Part shown: piece by piece, positions 1 to 7,508 of the stretch
Position numbering within the stretch: position 1 is the stretch's first letter
Layout of the letters: every line of letters starts with the position of its first letter
From: Lysobacter sp. Root916
GTDB taxonomy: Bacteria > Pseudomonadota > Gammaproteobacteria > Xanthomonadales > Xanthomonadaceae
NCBI RefSeq assembly: GCF_001429785.1
Contig: NZ_LMJF01000001.1
Location: forward strand, 936,474-1,000,473
DNA: 64,000 nucleotides
Direction of reading: 5' to 3'
Program-made: the position numbers and the translations under genes
The notes under the pieces: model-generated
What the model saw: only the letters and a program-made list of their open reading frames with translations
Database searches by the model: none
Told to the model about the DNA's origin: nothing

Positions 1-893
1 TCATCGACCGCACCCTCAAGGGCAAGGTCCGCAACAAGGTGGTGGTGATCACTGGCGGTTCCTCGGGCATCGGCCTGGCGACCGCGGAGAAGGTGGCCGC
101 GGCCGGCGCGATCACGGTGATCGTGGCGCGCGGCGAGGAGGAGCTGTTCAAGGCCCGCGACGCGATGAAGGCGGCCGGCGGCAAGGTCTTCGCCTACACC
201 GCGGATCTGGCCGACATGGCCGACTGCGACCGCCTGGTCAAGCAGATCCTGGCCGAGCACGGCCACGTCGACATCCTGGTCAACAACGCCGGCCGTTCGA
301 TCCGGCGTTCGATCGAGCTCAGCTACGACCGCTTCCACGATTTCGAGCGCACCATGCAGCTCAACTACTTCGGCAGCCTGCGCCTGATCATGGGCTTCAT
401 GCCGAAGATGACCGAGCGCCGCAAGGGCCACATCATCAACATCTCCTCGATCGGCGTGCTGGCCAATTCGCCGCGTTTCTCGGCGTATGTGGCCAGCAAG
501 GCGGCGCTGGACGCGTTCAGCCGCTGCGCCCAGGGCGAACTGTCGGGCAAGGGCATCAGCTTCACCACCATCAACATGCCGCTGGTGAAGACGCCGATGA
601 TCGCGCCGACCAAGATGTACGACAGCATCCCGACCCTGAGCCCGGACGAGGCCGCCGATCTGGTGGTGAAGGGCATCATCGAGAAGCCCAGCCGCATCGC
701 GACCCGCCTGGGCATCTTCGCCTCGGTGGTCAACGCGCTGGCGCCCAAGGCCTACGAGGTGGTGATGAGCACCGCCTTCGAACTGTTCCCGGACTCGGCC
801 GCGGCCAAGGGCGATCGCAAGGGCCTGAAGGACGAGCACGCGAGCAACGAGCAGATCGCGTTTGCGGCCTTGATGCGCGGCGTGCACTGGTAG
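1..893 (+). CDS. Short-chain dehydrogenase/reductase, C-terminal part (5' end outside window)
   Basis: The frame is open to the left edge of the window (first full codon at position 3) and begins IDRTLKGKVRNK before the Rossmann core, so the protein starts upstream. Visible are the NAD(P)-binding TGGSSGIG motif, the NNAG motif, a catalytic Ser in ISSIG and YVASK with the catalytic Tyr (codon 486-488) and Lys. A charged linker running into an SDR domain is what is seen in long two-domain proteins with an N-terminal fatty acyl-CoA reductase-like domain and a C-terminal SDR; that is inference, because the N-terminal half is not visible. A role in reducing a fatty acyl or other lipid carbonyl is plausible but unproven. 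GTG at 39 would give a 284-residue SDR, but it sits inside the first beta strand and leaves no room for a normal N-terminus. Confidence 0.85.
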   Translation, partial: IDRTLKGKVRNKVVVITGGSSGIGLATAEKVAAAGAITVIVARGEEELFKARDAMKAAGGKVFAYTADLADMADCDRLVKQILAEHGHVDILVNNAGRSIRRSIELSYDRFHDFERTMQLNYFGSLRLIMGFMPKMTERRKGHIINISSIGVLANSPRFSAYVASKAALDAFSRCAQGELSGKGISFTTINMPLVKTPMIAPTKMYDSIPTLSPDEAADLVVKGIIEKPSRIATRLGIFASVVNALAPKAYEVVMSTAFELFPDSAAAKGDRKGLKDEHASNEQIAFAALMRGVHW

Positions 894-979
894 GCGTAGC
901 GCGAATCGCGGGTATGGAATCGGCCGCCTTGCGCGGCCGATTCTTTGTCCGGGGTAGGGGCAGAGCGCTGGGCGGTGGC

Positions 980-1012
980 GATGCGGTTCGCCTTCGGCTC
1001 ACCACATCCTAC
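980..1012 (-). repeat. Dispersed intergenic repeat R2, copy 1
   Basis: This 33-base stretch is the exact reverse complement of 3198-3230 and closely resembles 18483-18514. The core reads GCCGAAGGCG on the minus strand. It lies between genes and looks like a REP-type element of this genome. Confidence 0.75.
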
Positions 1013-1020
1013 CTACGCGA

Positions 1021-1129
1021 TTCCCCCCTTTGAAAAAGGGGGGCTAGGGGGGATTTGCTGTTGCTGGTGCCTTGTGCTTTTCGAGCGAGAAGCAAATCCC
1101 CCCTGGCCCCCCTTTTTCAAAGGGGGGAA
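1021..1129. repeat. Inverted-repeat element R1, first locus
   Basis: Two arms of about 39 bases (1021-1059 and 1091-1129) are near-perfect inverted copies around a 31-base spacer. Each arm is itself hairpin-prone because runs of C and G flank TTTGAAAAA. The same arm sequence recurs in inverted pair form at 39014-39387. It fills the gap between the SDR gene and the convergent endonuclease-like gene, so it could also act as a bidirectional transcription stop, but no such function is proven. Confidence 0.8.
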
Positions 1130-1171
1130 GAGCATCAGCGGGGAAGAGCAGCAGCGGGGAAGAGCCTCAGA
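1124..1171. repeat. Three tandem 16-bp units fused to the R1 arm
   Basis: Units at 1124-1139, 1140-1155 and 1156-1171 share GGGGAAGAGC followed by six variable bases. The first unit begins inside the right R1 arm, as if the arm end had been copied by slippage. No gene is seen in 894-1216 apart from these repeats. Confidence 0.75.
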
Positions 1172-1216
1172 CGGGGAGGATCGTCGGAGGCGACAACTTC
1201 CAACAGACGAACGCGC

Positions 1217-2173
1217 TCAGTAAGTCTTGCACTGCAGGAAACGCACCCGCTTGTCGCTGCCCGGCGGCGGCTGCAGTTGCAGACGCGAGGAGCGCAGGAA
1301 GGCGTAGCGCTCCAGGATGGTGCAGATCTCCTTGGCGTCGGTCTGGTCGTCCTCGCGCAGCTGGTACACCAGCAGCGTCGACGAGGTCGACCACAACGCG
1401 CGCTCCACGTTCGGTAGCGACGAGACCATGCGCATCACTTCGGCGCGTTCGTATTGCTCGCGATTCGGGTCGGCCGGCGCGGGCGCGGTCAGCACCGGTT
1501 CGGCGGTGGCGGCCGGCGGCGCGGCAGCGGCCGGAGCGGCGGCGATGGGCGCCACCGGCGCGGCGTCGAGGTTACGCGGCGGATCCGGCAGCAGCAGGCT
1601 CGCCAGCGCGCCCAGCACGATCGCCGCGGCCCAGCCGAACAGGGTCTCGCGCATCACCCGCTTGCGCGTGCTCGCGGTCAGGTCGTTGCGCAGCGACTCC
1701 GGCAGCAGCGGGCGCACCAGCGCCCACAGCGCGGGGCCGTCGTAGCGTTCCAGTTCGGTCCCGCGCACTTCGACGTCGGCGATCCGGCCGGGCGTGGCCA
1801 GCACGCCGCCGCTGGCGCCGGCGAAGCGCACCGCGTTGGCGAACTCGGCCACCACCGCGGCGCTGACCTGGTAGTCGGCATGGCCCTGCTTGCAGGCCAG
1901 CAGCCAGGGGCGGCCGTCGCGCTGTAGGCGCAGCTCCTCGGATTGGGTGCCGCGTTCCAGGGTCTGCTCGACCGATTCGGGTTCGAAGCCGCGCGGCTGC
2001 AGGGCTTCCACCACCAGGCGCGAGAATTCGCGCCAGCGCATGGTCGCCAGGGCGTCGATGCCGGCCTTGGTCTCGGCGCGGCGACGGCGGTACAACCACA
2101 GATAGGCCGTGATCGCGCCGCCGGCCAGCACGGCGGTCAGGAGCGCGGTCAGCAGCGAAACAGCATTGGACAT
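1217..2173 (-). CDS. Membrane-anchored restriction-endonuclease-fold (Mrr-cat-like) protein
   Basis: The 318-residue protein has an N-terminal membrane anchor (about residues 5-27), then a domain with the layout of the Mrr catalytic family: a WREFSRLVVEAL helix, GFEP, a strand ending in a Cys-Lys pair (LLACKQG), and ASGGVLATPG. A second membrane segment follows (about residues 180-205), then an Ala/Pro-rich linker and a roughly 90-residue C-terminal domain with the YAFLRSSRLQLQPP segment. ATG at 2173 is chosen because GAGG precedes it by 5 bases; an earlier in-frame start at 2221 lacks this. The substrate is unknown and the acidic catalytic residues are not clear, so it may bind rather than cut DNA. 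No methylase or partner gene is adjacent, so it does not look like a restriction system. Confidence 0.6.
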   Translation of the reverse strand: MSNAVSLLTALLTAVLAGGAITAYLWLYRRRRAETKAGIDALATMRWREFSRLVVEALQPRGFEPESVEQTLERGTQSEELRLQRDGRPWLLACKQGHADYQVSAAVVAEFANAVRFAGASGGVLATPGRIADVEVRGTELERYDGPALWALVRPLLPESLRNDLTASTRKRVMRETLFGWAAAIVLGALASLLLPDPPRNLDAAPVAPIAAAPAAAAPPAATAEPVLTAPAPADPNREQYERAEVMRMVSSLPNVERALWSTSSTLLVYQLREDDQTDAKEICTILERYAFLRSSRLQLQPPPGSDKRVRFLQCKTY

Positions 2174-2327
2174 GCAGGCCTCAGGCCGAATGTGGGGCGC
2201 AAAATATACGCCACTCGGCACCTTCAGCTGCGGCCGTGGCTCACGCTATGCGCGAGCGGCCACACCGCGAACACAGATCGGCGCCGGTTTCCACAGAAAC
2301 GCGGGCGCCCGCGGGCGGCGGACAAAG

Positions 2328-2390
2328 AAAGCCCGCCAGTCCGAAACCGTAAGGGGAGGGGAGCATACGGAGCGACGGACTGGCGGGCTT
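2328..2390 (-). terminator. Long hairpin downstream of the phasin gene
   Basis: A 15-base outer stem (2328-2343 with 2376-2390) encloses an inner CCGTA/TACGG stem with a C-rich loop on the minus strand (G-rich, AAGGGGAGGGGAGCA, on the plus strand). On the minus strand the stem is followed by TTTCTTTG, which fits a terminator 87 bases past the phasin stop. The two-tier structure and purine loop are more elaborate than a simple terminator. The rest of 2174-2476 shows no gene. Confidence 0.55.
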
Positions 2391-2476
2391 AGCGGGTCGC
2401 GCGGCCGGCGTTCAGGCGCGCGAGCTGGAGCATTGAAGCGCTGCGGCCGGGCGGCGGACCGCCCGGCTGGGGTGGA

Positions 2477-3070
2477 TCAGGGAGCGACCGGCGGCTTGGG
2501 CTTGGCGATCGACTTGCGCGGCGCCTTGCTCGCGGCCTTCTTGGCGGCCGGCTTCTTGGCCGGCGCCTTCTTTGCGGCGCTGGCCTTCTTGGCCGGGGCC
2601 GGCTTGGCGGCGACGCGCTTGGCGGCGGGCTTGCCGCCCTGGCGGCGCAGTTCGGCGGTCAGGGTGTCGACGCGCTGGCTGAGGCCGGCGAGGTCGTCGC
2701 GGCCCGGTACGCCCAGCTTGACCAGGGCGCGCTGCACGCGCTCTTCGAACACCTTCTCCAGGCGGTCCCAGGTGTCGGCGGCGCGCTCGCGCGCGTGACC
2801 GACCTTGGACTCGACCACGTCGCGCAGGGCATCGGCCTGACCGCCGGTGAACTTGCGCGCGGTCTGCTCCAGGTTCAGGCCTTCCTTGACCAGGCCTTCG
2901 AACAGCTTGGTGCCCTCGGCCTGGGCGCGACCGAACGCGCCGACGCCGGCCAGCCAGATCTGCTGCGCGGATTCGCTCAGGGTCTTGGACAGGCGCTCGG
3001 CCTGCTCCTGGGCGCTGCTGCTGGCCTTGCCGGCCGTCGTTTTCTTAGCGTTCTTCTTGAACTTGGCCAT
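2477..3070 (-). CDS. Phasin-family protein with PhaF-like basic tail
   Basis: This 197-residue cytoplasmic protein has two parts. The first (about residues 15-130) is an amphipathic, helix-forming phasin domain including SAQQIWLAGVGAFGRAQAEG and a TWDRLEKVFEERV segment. The second (about residues 140-197) is a Lys/Ala/Pro-rich tail with repeated KKAPAKKPAAKKA units, as in PhaF. Known PhaF proteins coat polyhydroxyalkanoate granules and bind the nucleoid through such tails; that role is inferred here. The ATG at 3070 has GGAGGG just upstream. No PHA synthase gene is in the window, but a second PHA-associated gene lies at 5656-5931. Confidence 0.85.
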   Translation of the reverse strand: MAKFKKNAKKTTAGKASSSAQEQAERLSKTLSESAQQIWLAGVGAFGRAQAEGTKLFEGLVKEGLNLEQTARKFTGGQADALRDVVESKVGHARERAADTWDRLEKVFEERVQRALVKLGVPGRDDLAGLSQRVDTLTAELRRQGGKPAAKRVAAKPAPAKKASAAKKAPAKKPAAKKAASKAPRKSIAKPKPPVAP

Positions 3071-3197
3071 GTGCCCTCCAAGCGGGCGTGAATTCGATGT
3101 CACTGCACGATGGGCGCGCTGTCTAGAGTTTTCACACCATTGGACGGGACGCGCGGCCAAGGCCGACGAAAATCAGCGAAGCCGGCGCTGCCAGCCC

Positions 3198-3230
3198 GTA
3201 GGATGTGGTGAGCCGAAGGCGAACCGCATC
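3198..3230 (+). repeat. Dispersed intergenic repeat R2, copy 2
   Basis: Identical over 33 bases to the reverse complement of 980-1012. A related palindromic half, GTGCGGTCATCACCGCAC, follows at about 3259-3276 and abuts the stop codon of the patatin gene. Confidence 0.75.
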
Positions 3231-3282
3231 ATCGCGCCGAACCGAACCTCCGTGCCGGTGCGGTCATCACCGCACCCTACGG

Positions 3283-4533
3283 CTACTTGGCCCTGGCGCG
3301 CTTGCGACGGCTCGTCACCAAATGGTCGACATCGTCCAGCGCCCGGCGCAGGCGTGCGGTGGTTTCGGTGTCGCGCGAGGGCGGCGCGATGCCGTCCAGG
3401 ACCGAGCGCTGCGGATCGGCCAGGACCTCCTCGCGCAGGCGGATGCCGTGCGCGGCCAGCACCGGTCGCAGGGCATCGGCGCGCTGGCGCAGGTCGGCCA
3501 GGGTGTTGCGGTAGGCGATCTCGCAGATCCGCCGCCGCGCCGAGAAACTGAAGGCGTTGGTGAAGAACAGCTCGCCGTCCTCGGCATTGGGCTCGAACAC
3601 CAACTGGTCGATGTTGGGGTACTGCTGGGCGTAGCGCGCCAGGCCGACCTGCATGCGCGATTGCAGCAGGGTGCGGAAGGTCTGCGACAGCACCGCCGGC
3701 AGGCCGCCCGCGGCCAGGCTGTTGTCCTCGGCCACCGGCGCGCCGCCGTGGTTGTGGTTGAACGGCACCAGCGGATTGATGCCGATCAGCAGGTCGATGC
3801 CCTGTTCCAGCACCAGCGAGGCATGCATGGTCCGGCGCAGCGCGCCGTCGACGAAATGGCGTCCGCGGATATTCACCGGCGGGTACAGACCGGGCAGGGC
3901 GGCGCTGGCCTGGACCGCCTTGGAGATCGGGACGTCGTTCCAGTCGTCGCCGCCGAAGCGCACCGCGTCGCCGCTGTCGATGTCGACCGCGACCACGTAC
4001 AGGCGCGCATCGAGTTCGCGGAAATCGTTGCTGCGGCCGCGCCGGGTGAAGACCTCGCGCAGGAAGCGCTCGACCTCGCCGTTGTCGAACAGGCCGTTCG
4101 GGATCAGGCCGCCGAAGCGGGTGATCAGGTCCGACCAGCGCGCCTCGCGCGGCGAGAACAGCAGCTCGCGCCACCACTGCGTGGCCAGGCGCGGGAAGCT
4201 CGCGGCGCGCTTCATGTATTCGAAGAAGGCCGGCCGCATGAAGGTCTCGGGCCGGAACTGGACGTCGTCGCTGTCGCCGGTGATGAAGATCCGGCACATC
4301 TCGGCGGTGTCCATGCGGTTGGCCAGGCCCGCGGCCAGGAAGGCGCCGCTGCTGACGCCGACGTAGCAATCCAGGCGGGTCAGGTCGAGGCCCTCCAGGG
4401 CTTCGTCCAACGCGCGCAGCGCCCCCAGTTCGTACATGCCGCCGATCGGACCGCCGCCGGCAATGGCCAGGCCGATCTTGGCCGGCGCGCCGGTGCTACG
4501 CGCCCGTTGCTGGGCGGAATGGAGTGACAGCAT
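3283..4533 (-). CDS. Patatin-like phospholipase
   Basis: The 416-residue protein has the full patatin signature: an oxyanion-hole loop AGGGPIGGMYELGALRAL (residues 25-42), the nucleophile elbow G59-V-S61-S-G63, and the catalytic Asp in DGA (Asp229). It should hydrolyse acyl esters of phospholipids or related lipids with a Ser-Asp dyad. There is no signal peptide, so it is probably cytoplasmic or membrane-peripheral; no outer-membrane barrel is present, unlike type V secreted patatins. The ATG at 4533 gives a normal N-terminus; the frame stays open upstream to 5124 but that part is antisense to the next gene. It is transcribed divergently from the gene at 4657. The substrate cannot be told from sequence. 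Patatins are often found near phasin or PHA genes, and here the phasin lies just downstream. Confidence 0.9.
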   Translation of the reverse strand: MLSLHSAQQRARSTGAPAKIGLAIAGGGPIGGMYELGALRALDEALEGLDLTRLDCYVGVSSGAFLAAGLANRMDTAEMCRIFITGDSDDVQFRPETFMRPAFFEYMKRAASFPRLATQWWRELLFSPREARWSDLITRFGGLIPNGLFDNGEVERFLREVFTRRGRSNDFRELDARLYVVAVDIDSGDAVRFGGDDWNDVPISKAVQASAALPGLYPPVNIRGRHFVDGALRRTMHASLVLEQGIDLLIGINPLVPFNHNHGGAPVAEDNSLAAGGLPAVLSQTFRTLLQSRMQVGLARYAQQYPNIDQLVFEPNAEDGELFFTNAFSFSARRRICEIAYRNTLADLRQRADALRPVLAAHGIRLREEVLADPQRSVLDGIAPPSRDTETTARLRRALDDVDHLVTSRRKRARAK

Positions 4534-4656
4534 GAGGTGAGCGGCGACCGTGCGGAGGAGTATCCCGCGAGTGTAGCCGACCGCGGCGGGCACGCCAGAC
4601 GCCGCGACTTTGGTCGTAGCCAGGGGCGGTTGCGGCAGCCGGCCGCGGCCGCGATC

Positions 4657-5388
4657 ATGCGCTCGATGTCCAGGACGACCGACCTTTCCGCCCGCCTGAG
4701 CGACCTGCTGGCGCGCCATCAGGCCCTGCACGACCCACGACAGGAGTCGCGCAACGGCTTGCGCTGGTTGCCCGAGGTACGCGCGTGGCAGGCCTGGCGC
4801 CTGGAGGCCAGCTTCGACCGCTTCCTGCGCGACCCACGACGGCGCCCGGCGGCGCAGTTCTTCCTCAGCGACGTCTACAACGACCACGACTTCAGCCGCC
4901 GCGACGCCGACATCGCGCGGGTGCTGCCGATGATGCAGCGGCTGTTGCCCTCGGCGCTGTTGAGCACGGTCGCCGACGCGATCGAGCTGGGGCTGCTCAC
5001 CCACGCTTTCGACCTGCGCATGGCCCAGCGCCTGCAGACCCTGGCGCCGCGGCGCCGGCGCCTGGACGCGGCCCTGTACGCGCTGGCCTACCGCGACTGC
5101 GGCCTGCCGCGCCTGCGCGGGCACCAGATCGACCTGATCGGACGCGTCGGCCTGGGCCTGGGACGGGCGGTGCGGATGCCGGGCGTGGCGACCTTGCTGA
5201 AACTCTCGCGCGGACCGGCCAAGGCGGCCGGCGTGGCGGAGTTGCAGGGCTTTCTCGAACGCGGCTTCGCGGCCTTCGGCCAGTTGGGCGACGTGCGCGA
5301 GTTCATCGCCGAGATCGAAGAGGACGAACGCGAGGTCGCGCAGCGCCTGTTCGAGGGCGATCCGGACCCGTTTCCGGGGTTGGAGTAG
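4657..5388 (+). CDS. Conserved-looking hypothetical protein, function unknown
   Basis: I do not recognise this 243-residue protein. It is predicted to be soluble and helical, rich in Arg, Leu and Ala, with no signal peptide or membrane segment. A compact motif region FFLSDVYNDHDFSRRDADI (about residues 68-86) and MMQRLLP stand out as probable conserved positions with Asp/His residues. The C-terminus is acidic (EIEEDEREVAQRLFEGDPD). ATG at 4657 and 4666 are both possible starts; an earlier frame to 4537 would overlap the patatin promoter. It is divergent from the patatin gene with 123 bases between starts. Codon use matches the neighbours, so it is a real gene of this genome. Confidence 0.7.
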   Translation: MRSMSRTTDLSARLSDLLARHQALHDPRQESRNGLRWLPEVRAWQAWRLEASFDRFLRDPRRRPAAQFFLSDVYNDHDFSRRDADIARVLPMMQRLLPSALLSTVADAIELGLLTHAFDLRMAQRLQTLAPRRRRLDAALYALAYRDCGLPRLRGHQIDLIGRVGLGLGRAVRMPGVATLLKLSRGPAKAAGVAELQGFLERGFAAFGQLGDVREFIAEIEEDEREVAQRLFEGDPDPFPGLE

Positions 5389-5655
5389 GGCGGGCTTGCT
5401 AGATCTGTCGGTTGGGGGCGAGCCCGCTCAGGACGACCGCGAGGTCACTTCGGGGCGCGCCCGGGTGGCTGTGGCCGCGCGGGACTGCGCGTGACTGCGT
5501 GCGACTCGTATGACTGCGCGAGATGACGACGTCGTGCTTGGCGACTAGGTCAGACCAAGAGCGCCAGACCTGCGGCGCCCGAATCACGCAACGCAACTCG
5601 AGGACGATCCCCCGAGTCGAAGCCGCGCAGCGGCGCTAGCGCCGCCGCGCTCGTC

Positions 5656-5931
5656 TTACTTGAAGCGCTCGTCCAACACCCGCCGGATCTCGCTTTCGAT
5701 CGGGCCTTTGAGCGCGCCCAGCAGGAAGCCCAGGCTCGCGGTCACGCGCAGCTGCTTGGGGCCCAGCGCGATCTTGCCGTCGACGCCGCTGCGGGCGAAG
5801 TTGAGGGTGTCGCCGGCCCAGTCGTACTCGATGCCGAAGCGTTCGGCCAGCTTTTCCGCCACCTCTTCGACGGCTTTGCGGGCCTTGGACGGCGTCAGCG
5901 AATGATCGTGGCGGATATCGATGCTCGACAT
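5656..5931 (-). CDS. Polyhydroxyalkanoic acid system family protein
   Basis: This 91-residue protein (MSSIDIRHDHSL start) matches the small PHA-granule-region family: an N-terminal IDIRHDHSLTPSKARKAVE segment, a central FGIEYDWAGDTLNF strand pair and a C-terminal helix with EIRRVLDERFK. Members are found beside PHA metabolism genes; their biochemical role is not established. The gene is divergent from the FHA gene, with 105 bases between starts. The interval 5389-5655 upstream of its stop holds only short GACTGCG-like direct repeats and no gene I can support. Confidence 0.85.
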   Translation of the reverse strand: MSSIDIRHDHSLTPSKARKAVEEVAEKLAERFGIEYDWAGDTLNFARSGVDGKIALGPKQLRVTASLGFLLGALKGPIESEIRRVLDERFK

Positions 5932-6036
5932 AAACGGTTCCCTCCCAGGGTCCGCCTATTGTGCGGGCGTGACGCGCCGCATCCAAGAGTGCGCCGACAG
6001 CGGCCGTCGATGCGGTGTGCGTGATGGCCGCGCAGC

Positions 6037-6855
6037 ATGCTAGATTTCCGCTGCGTGGAAAGCCTAAGACTGCGATACCCCAACCGCGAACATGCCGACC
6101 TGGCCCTGAGCCCGGGCGTGCATGCGATCGGCCGCGACGCCGACGGTCGCACTGCCCTGGTCCGCGACGGCGCGGACGCGGTCGCACAGGTGTGCGTGGA
6201 CCGTCGCGGCGTATGGCTGCAGGTGCGCGAAGGCGTGCGCGGCCTGCACGTCAACGGCCGCCCGGTGCGGCGCATGGCGATGCTGCGCGCGGGCGACACG
6301 ATCTTCCTGGACGGCGTCGAACTGCTGTTGCTCGCCGGCGAGCCCTTGCCGGCCCCGGCCGACTATGGTTTCGGCGAGGCGCCGGAGAGCCGTCTGGTGA
6401 TCCGCGGCATCGCCGGTCCGCATCACGGCCGCTGCTATCCCTTGGACAAGCCGCGCACCATCGGCCGCGCCAGCGAGTGCGATATCCGCATCGACGACGC
6501 CTCCTTCGCCGAGCGCCACGCGCGCCTGGAAGCGCACGCCGACGGCGTGGTCCTGCGCGATATGGGTTCGGTGGAAGGCAGCCTGGTCAACGGCCGCTCG
6601 GTACGCAACGCGCTGCTGCGGCCTGGCGATCAACTGGTGCTGGAATCGCAGCACCGCTTCGTGATCGAAGCGCCCAGCCGCGGCGGCGGCGGCGAGCCGC
6701 CGCATACCCCGCATCCGGTCGAATTCGAGGCCGAAGAGCGCACGCGCCCGGCCGCGGCCCTGCCGTCGTCGGTGCGGCGCATGCCGTGGCTGTTATTGGC
6801 GGCCGCGTTGCTGGCCGCCGCGCTCAGCCTGCTGCTGCTGTACGGCGCGAGCTGA
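6037..6855 (+). CDS. Double FHA-domain protein with C-terminal membrane anchor
   Basis: The 272-residue protein carries two forkhead-associated domains. The first (about residues 8-95) is degenerate but keeps the VNGRPVRR strand. The second (about 118-215) is canonical: TIGRASECDIRI, ERHARLE, DMGSVEGSLVNG. FHA domains bind phosphothreonine. A Pro-rich linker leads to one transmembrane helix (about 247-270) at the extreme C-terminus, so the FHA domains face the cytoplasm in a tail-anchored arrangement. No Ser/Thr kinase or type VI gene is adjacent, so the partner is unknown. Its last 32 bases overlap the convergent msrQ gene. Confidence 0.85.
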   Translation: MLDFRCVESLRLRYPNREHADLALSPGVHAIGRDADGRTALVRDGADAVAQVCVDRRGVWLQVREGVRGLHVNGRPVRRMAMLRAGDTIFLDGVELLLLAGEPLPAPADYGFGEAPESRLVIRGIAGPHHGRCYPLDKPRTIGRASECDIRIDDASFAERHARLEAHADGVVLRDMGSVEGSLVNGRSVRNALLRPGDQLVLESQHRFVIEAPSRGGGGEPPHTPHPVEFEAEERTRPAAALPSSVRRMPWLLLAAALLAAALSLLLLYGAS

Positions 6856-7504
6856 GCGCGCGCAGCTTCTTCCACACCCGCCAGCCCAGCAGCACGGCCA
6901 GGATCGCCGCGTACAGCAGCGGCTCGCGGATGTCGGACTTCACCAGCCACCAGAAGTGCAGCACCGCCAGCACTGCGATCGCGTAGATGAGCTGATGCAG
7001 CCGGCCCCAGAGCCGGCCCAGCTTGCGCATCGCGGCCTGGGTCGAGGTCAGCGCCAGCGGCACCAGCAGCAGCCAGGCCAGGAAACCGACGGTGATGTAG
7101 GGCCGCTTGAGGATCTCCTCGAAGATCTGGGTCCAGTAGCCGCGCAGGTCCAGGACCAGGTAGGCGGCGAAATGCAGGCAGGCATAGAAGAACGCGTACA
7201 GGCCGAGCAGGCGCCGGAACCGGATCAGCACCGCTTGCCCGCTGAGCTGGCGCAGCGGCGTGATCGCCAGGGTCAGCAACAGCAAGCGCAGCGCCCACAG
7301 ACCCAGGCGGTGCTCGATCTCGGCGACCGGGTCGGCGCCGAGGCCGCCGCTGCCGGTCAGGAACTCTTCGCGGATCTGCCAGGCCAGGATCGCCGCCGGG
7401 GTCAGCGCGAGCAGGTGGACCAGGGTTTTGGCCGCGATCATGGCCTTGGATGCGGCGCGGCGCGGCGCCGGCCGCGCGGCGGCGGCCGGAGTGCGGTCGT
7501 TCAT
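6824..7504 (-). CDS. msrQ: MsrQ, haem-binding membrane subunit of periplasmic methionine sulfoxide reductase
   Basis: A 226-residue inner-membrane protein of the YedZ/ferric-reductase-like family, with about six hydrophobic helices and conserved His residues in YACLHFAAYL and the helix with AVLHFWWLV. In Escherichia coli MsrQ passes electrons from the quinone pool through haem b to MsrP. The N-terminus (about 20 residues) is Arg/Ala-rich before the first helix. The gene follows msrP with 4 bases between stop and start, so the two are translated from one message. The 3' end overlaps the convergent FHA gene by 32 bases, both ends encoding C-terminal residues. Confidence 0.92.
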   Translation of the reverse strand: MNDRTPAAAARPAPRRAASKAMIAAKTLVHLLALTPAAILAWQIREEFLTGSGGLGADPVAEIEHRLGLWALRLLLLTLAITPLRQLSGQAVLIRFRRLLGLYAFFYACLHFAAYLVLDLRGYWTQIFEEILKRPYITVGFLAWLLLVPLALTSTQAAMRKLGRLWGRLHQLIYAIAVLAVLHFWWLVKSDIREPLLYAAILAVLLGWRVWKKLRALSSRRTAAAG

Positions 7505-7508
7505 GCGC

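Noticed and set aside
1217-2173. A restriction-modification system
   Set aside because: No methyltransferase or specificity gene is nearby, and the endonuclease-like domain is flanked by membrane helices.
4534-5124. N-terminal extension of the patatin frame up to 5124
   Set aside because: The extension is antisense to the gene at 4657-5388 and lacks patatin sequence; the ATG at 4533 gives a normal protein.
5399-5596. 65-codon minus-strand open frame in the gap after the hypothetical gene
   Set aside because: No ribosome site, no codon bias, and the sequence contains short direct repeats; not supportable as a gene.
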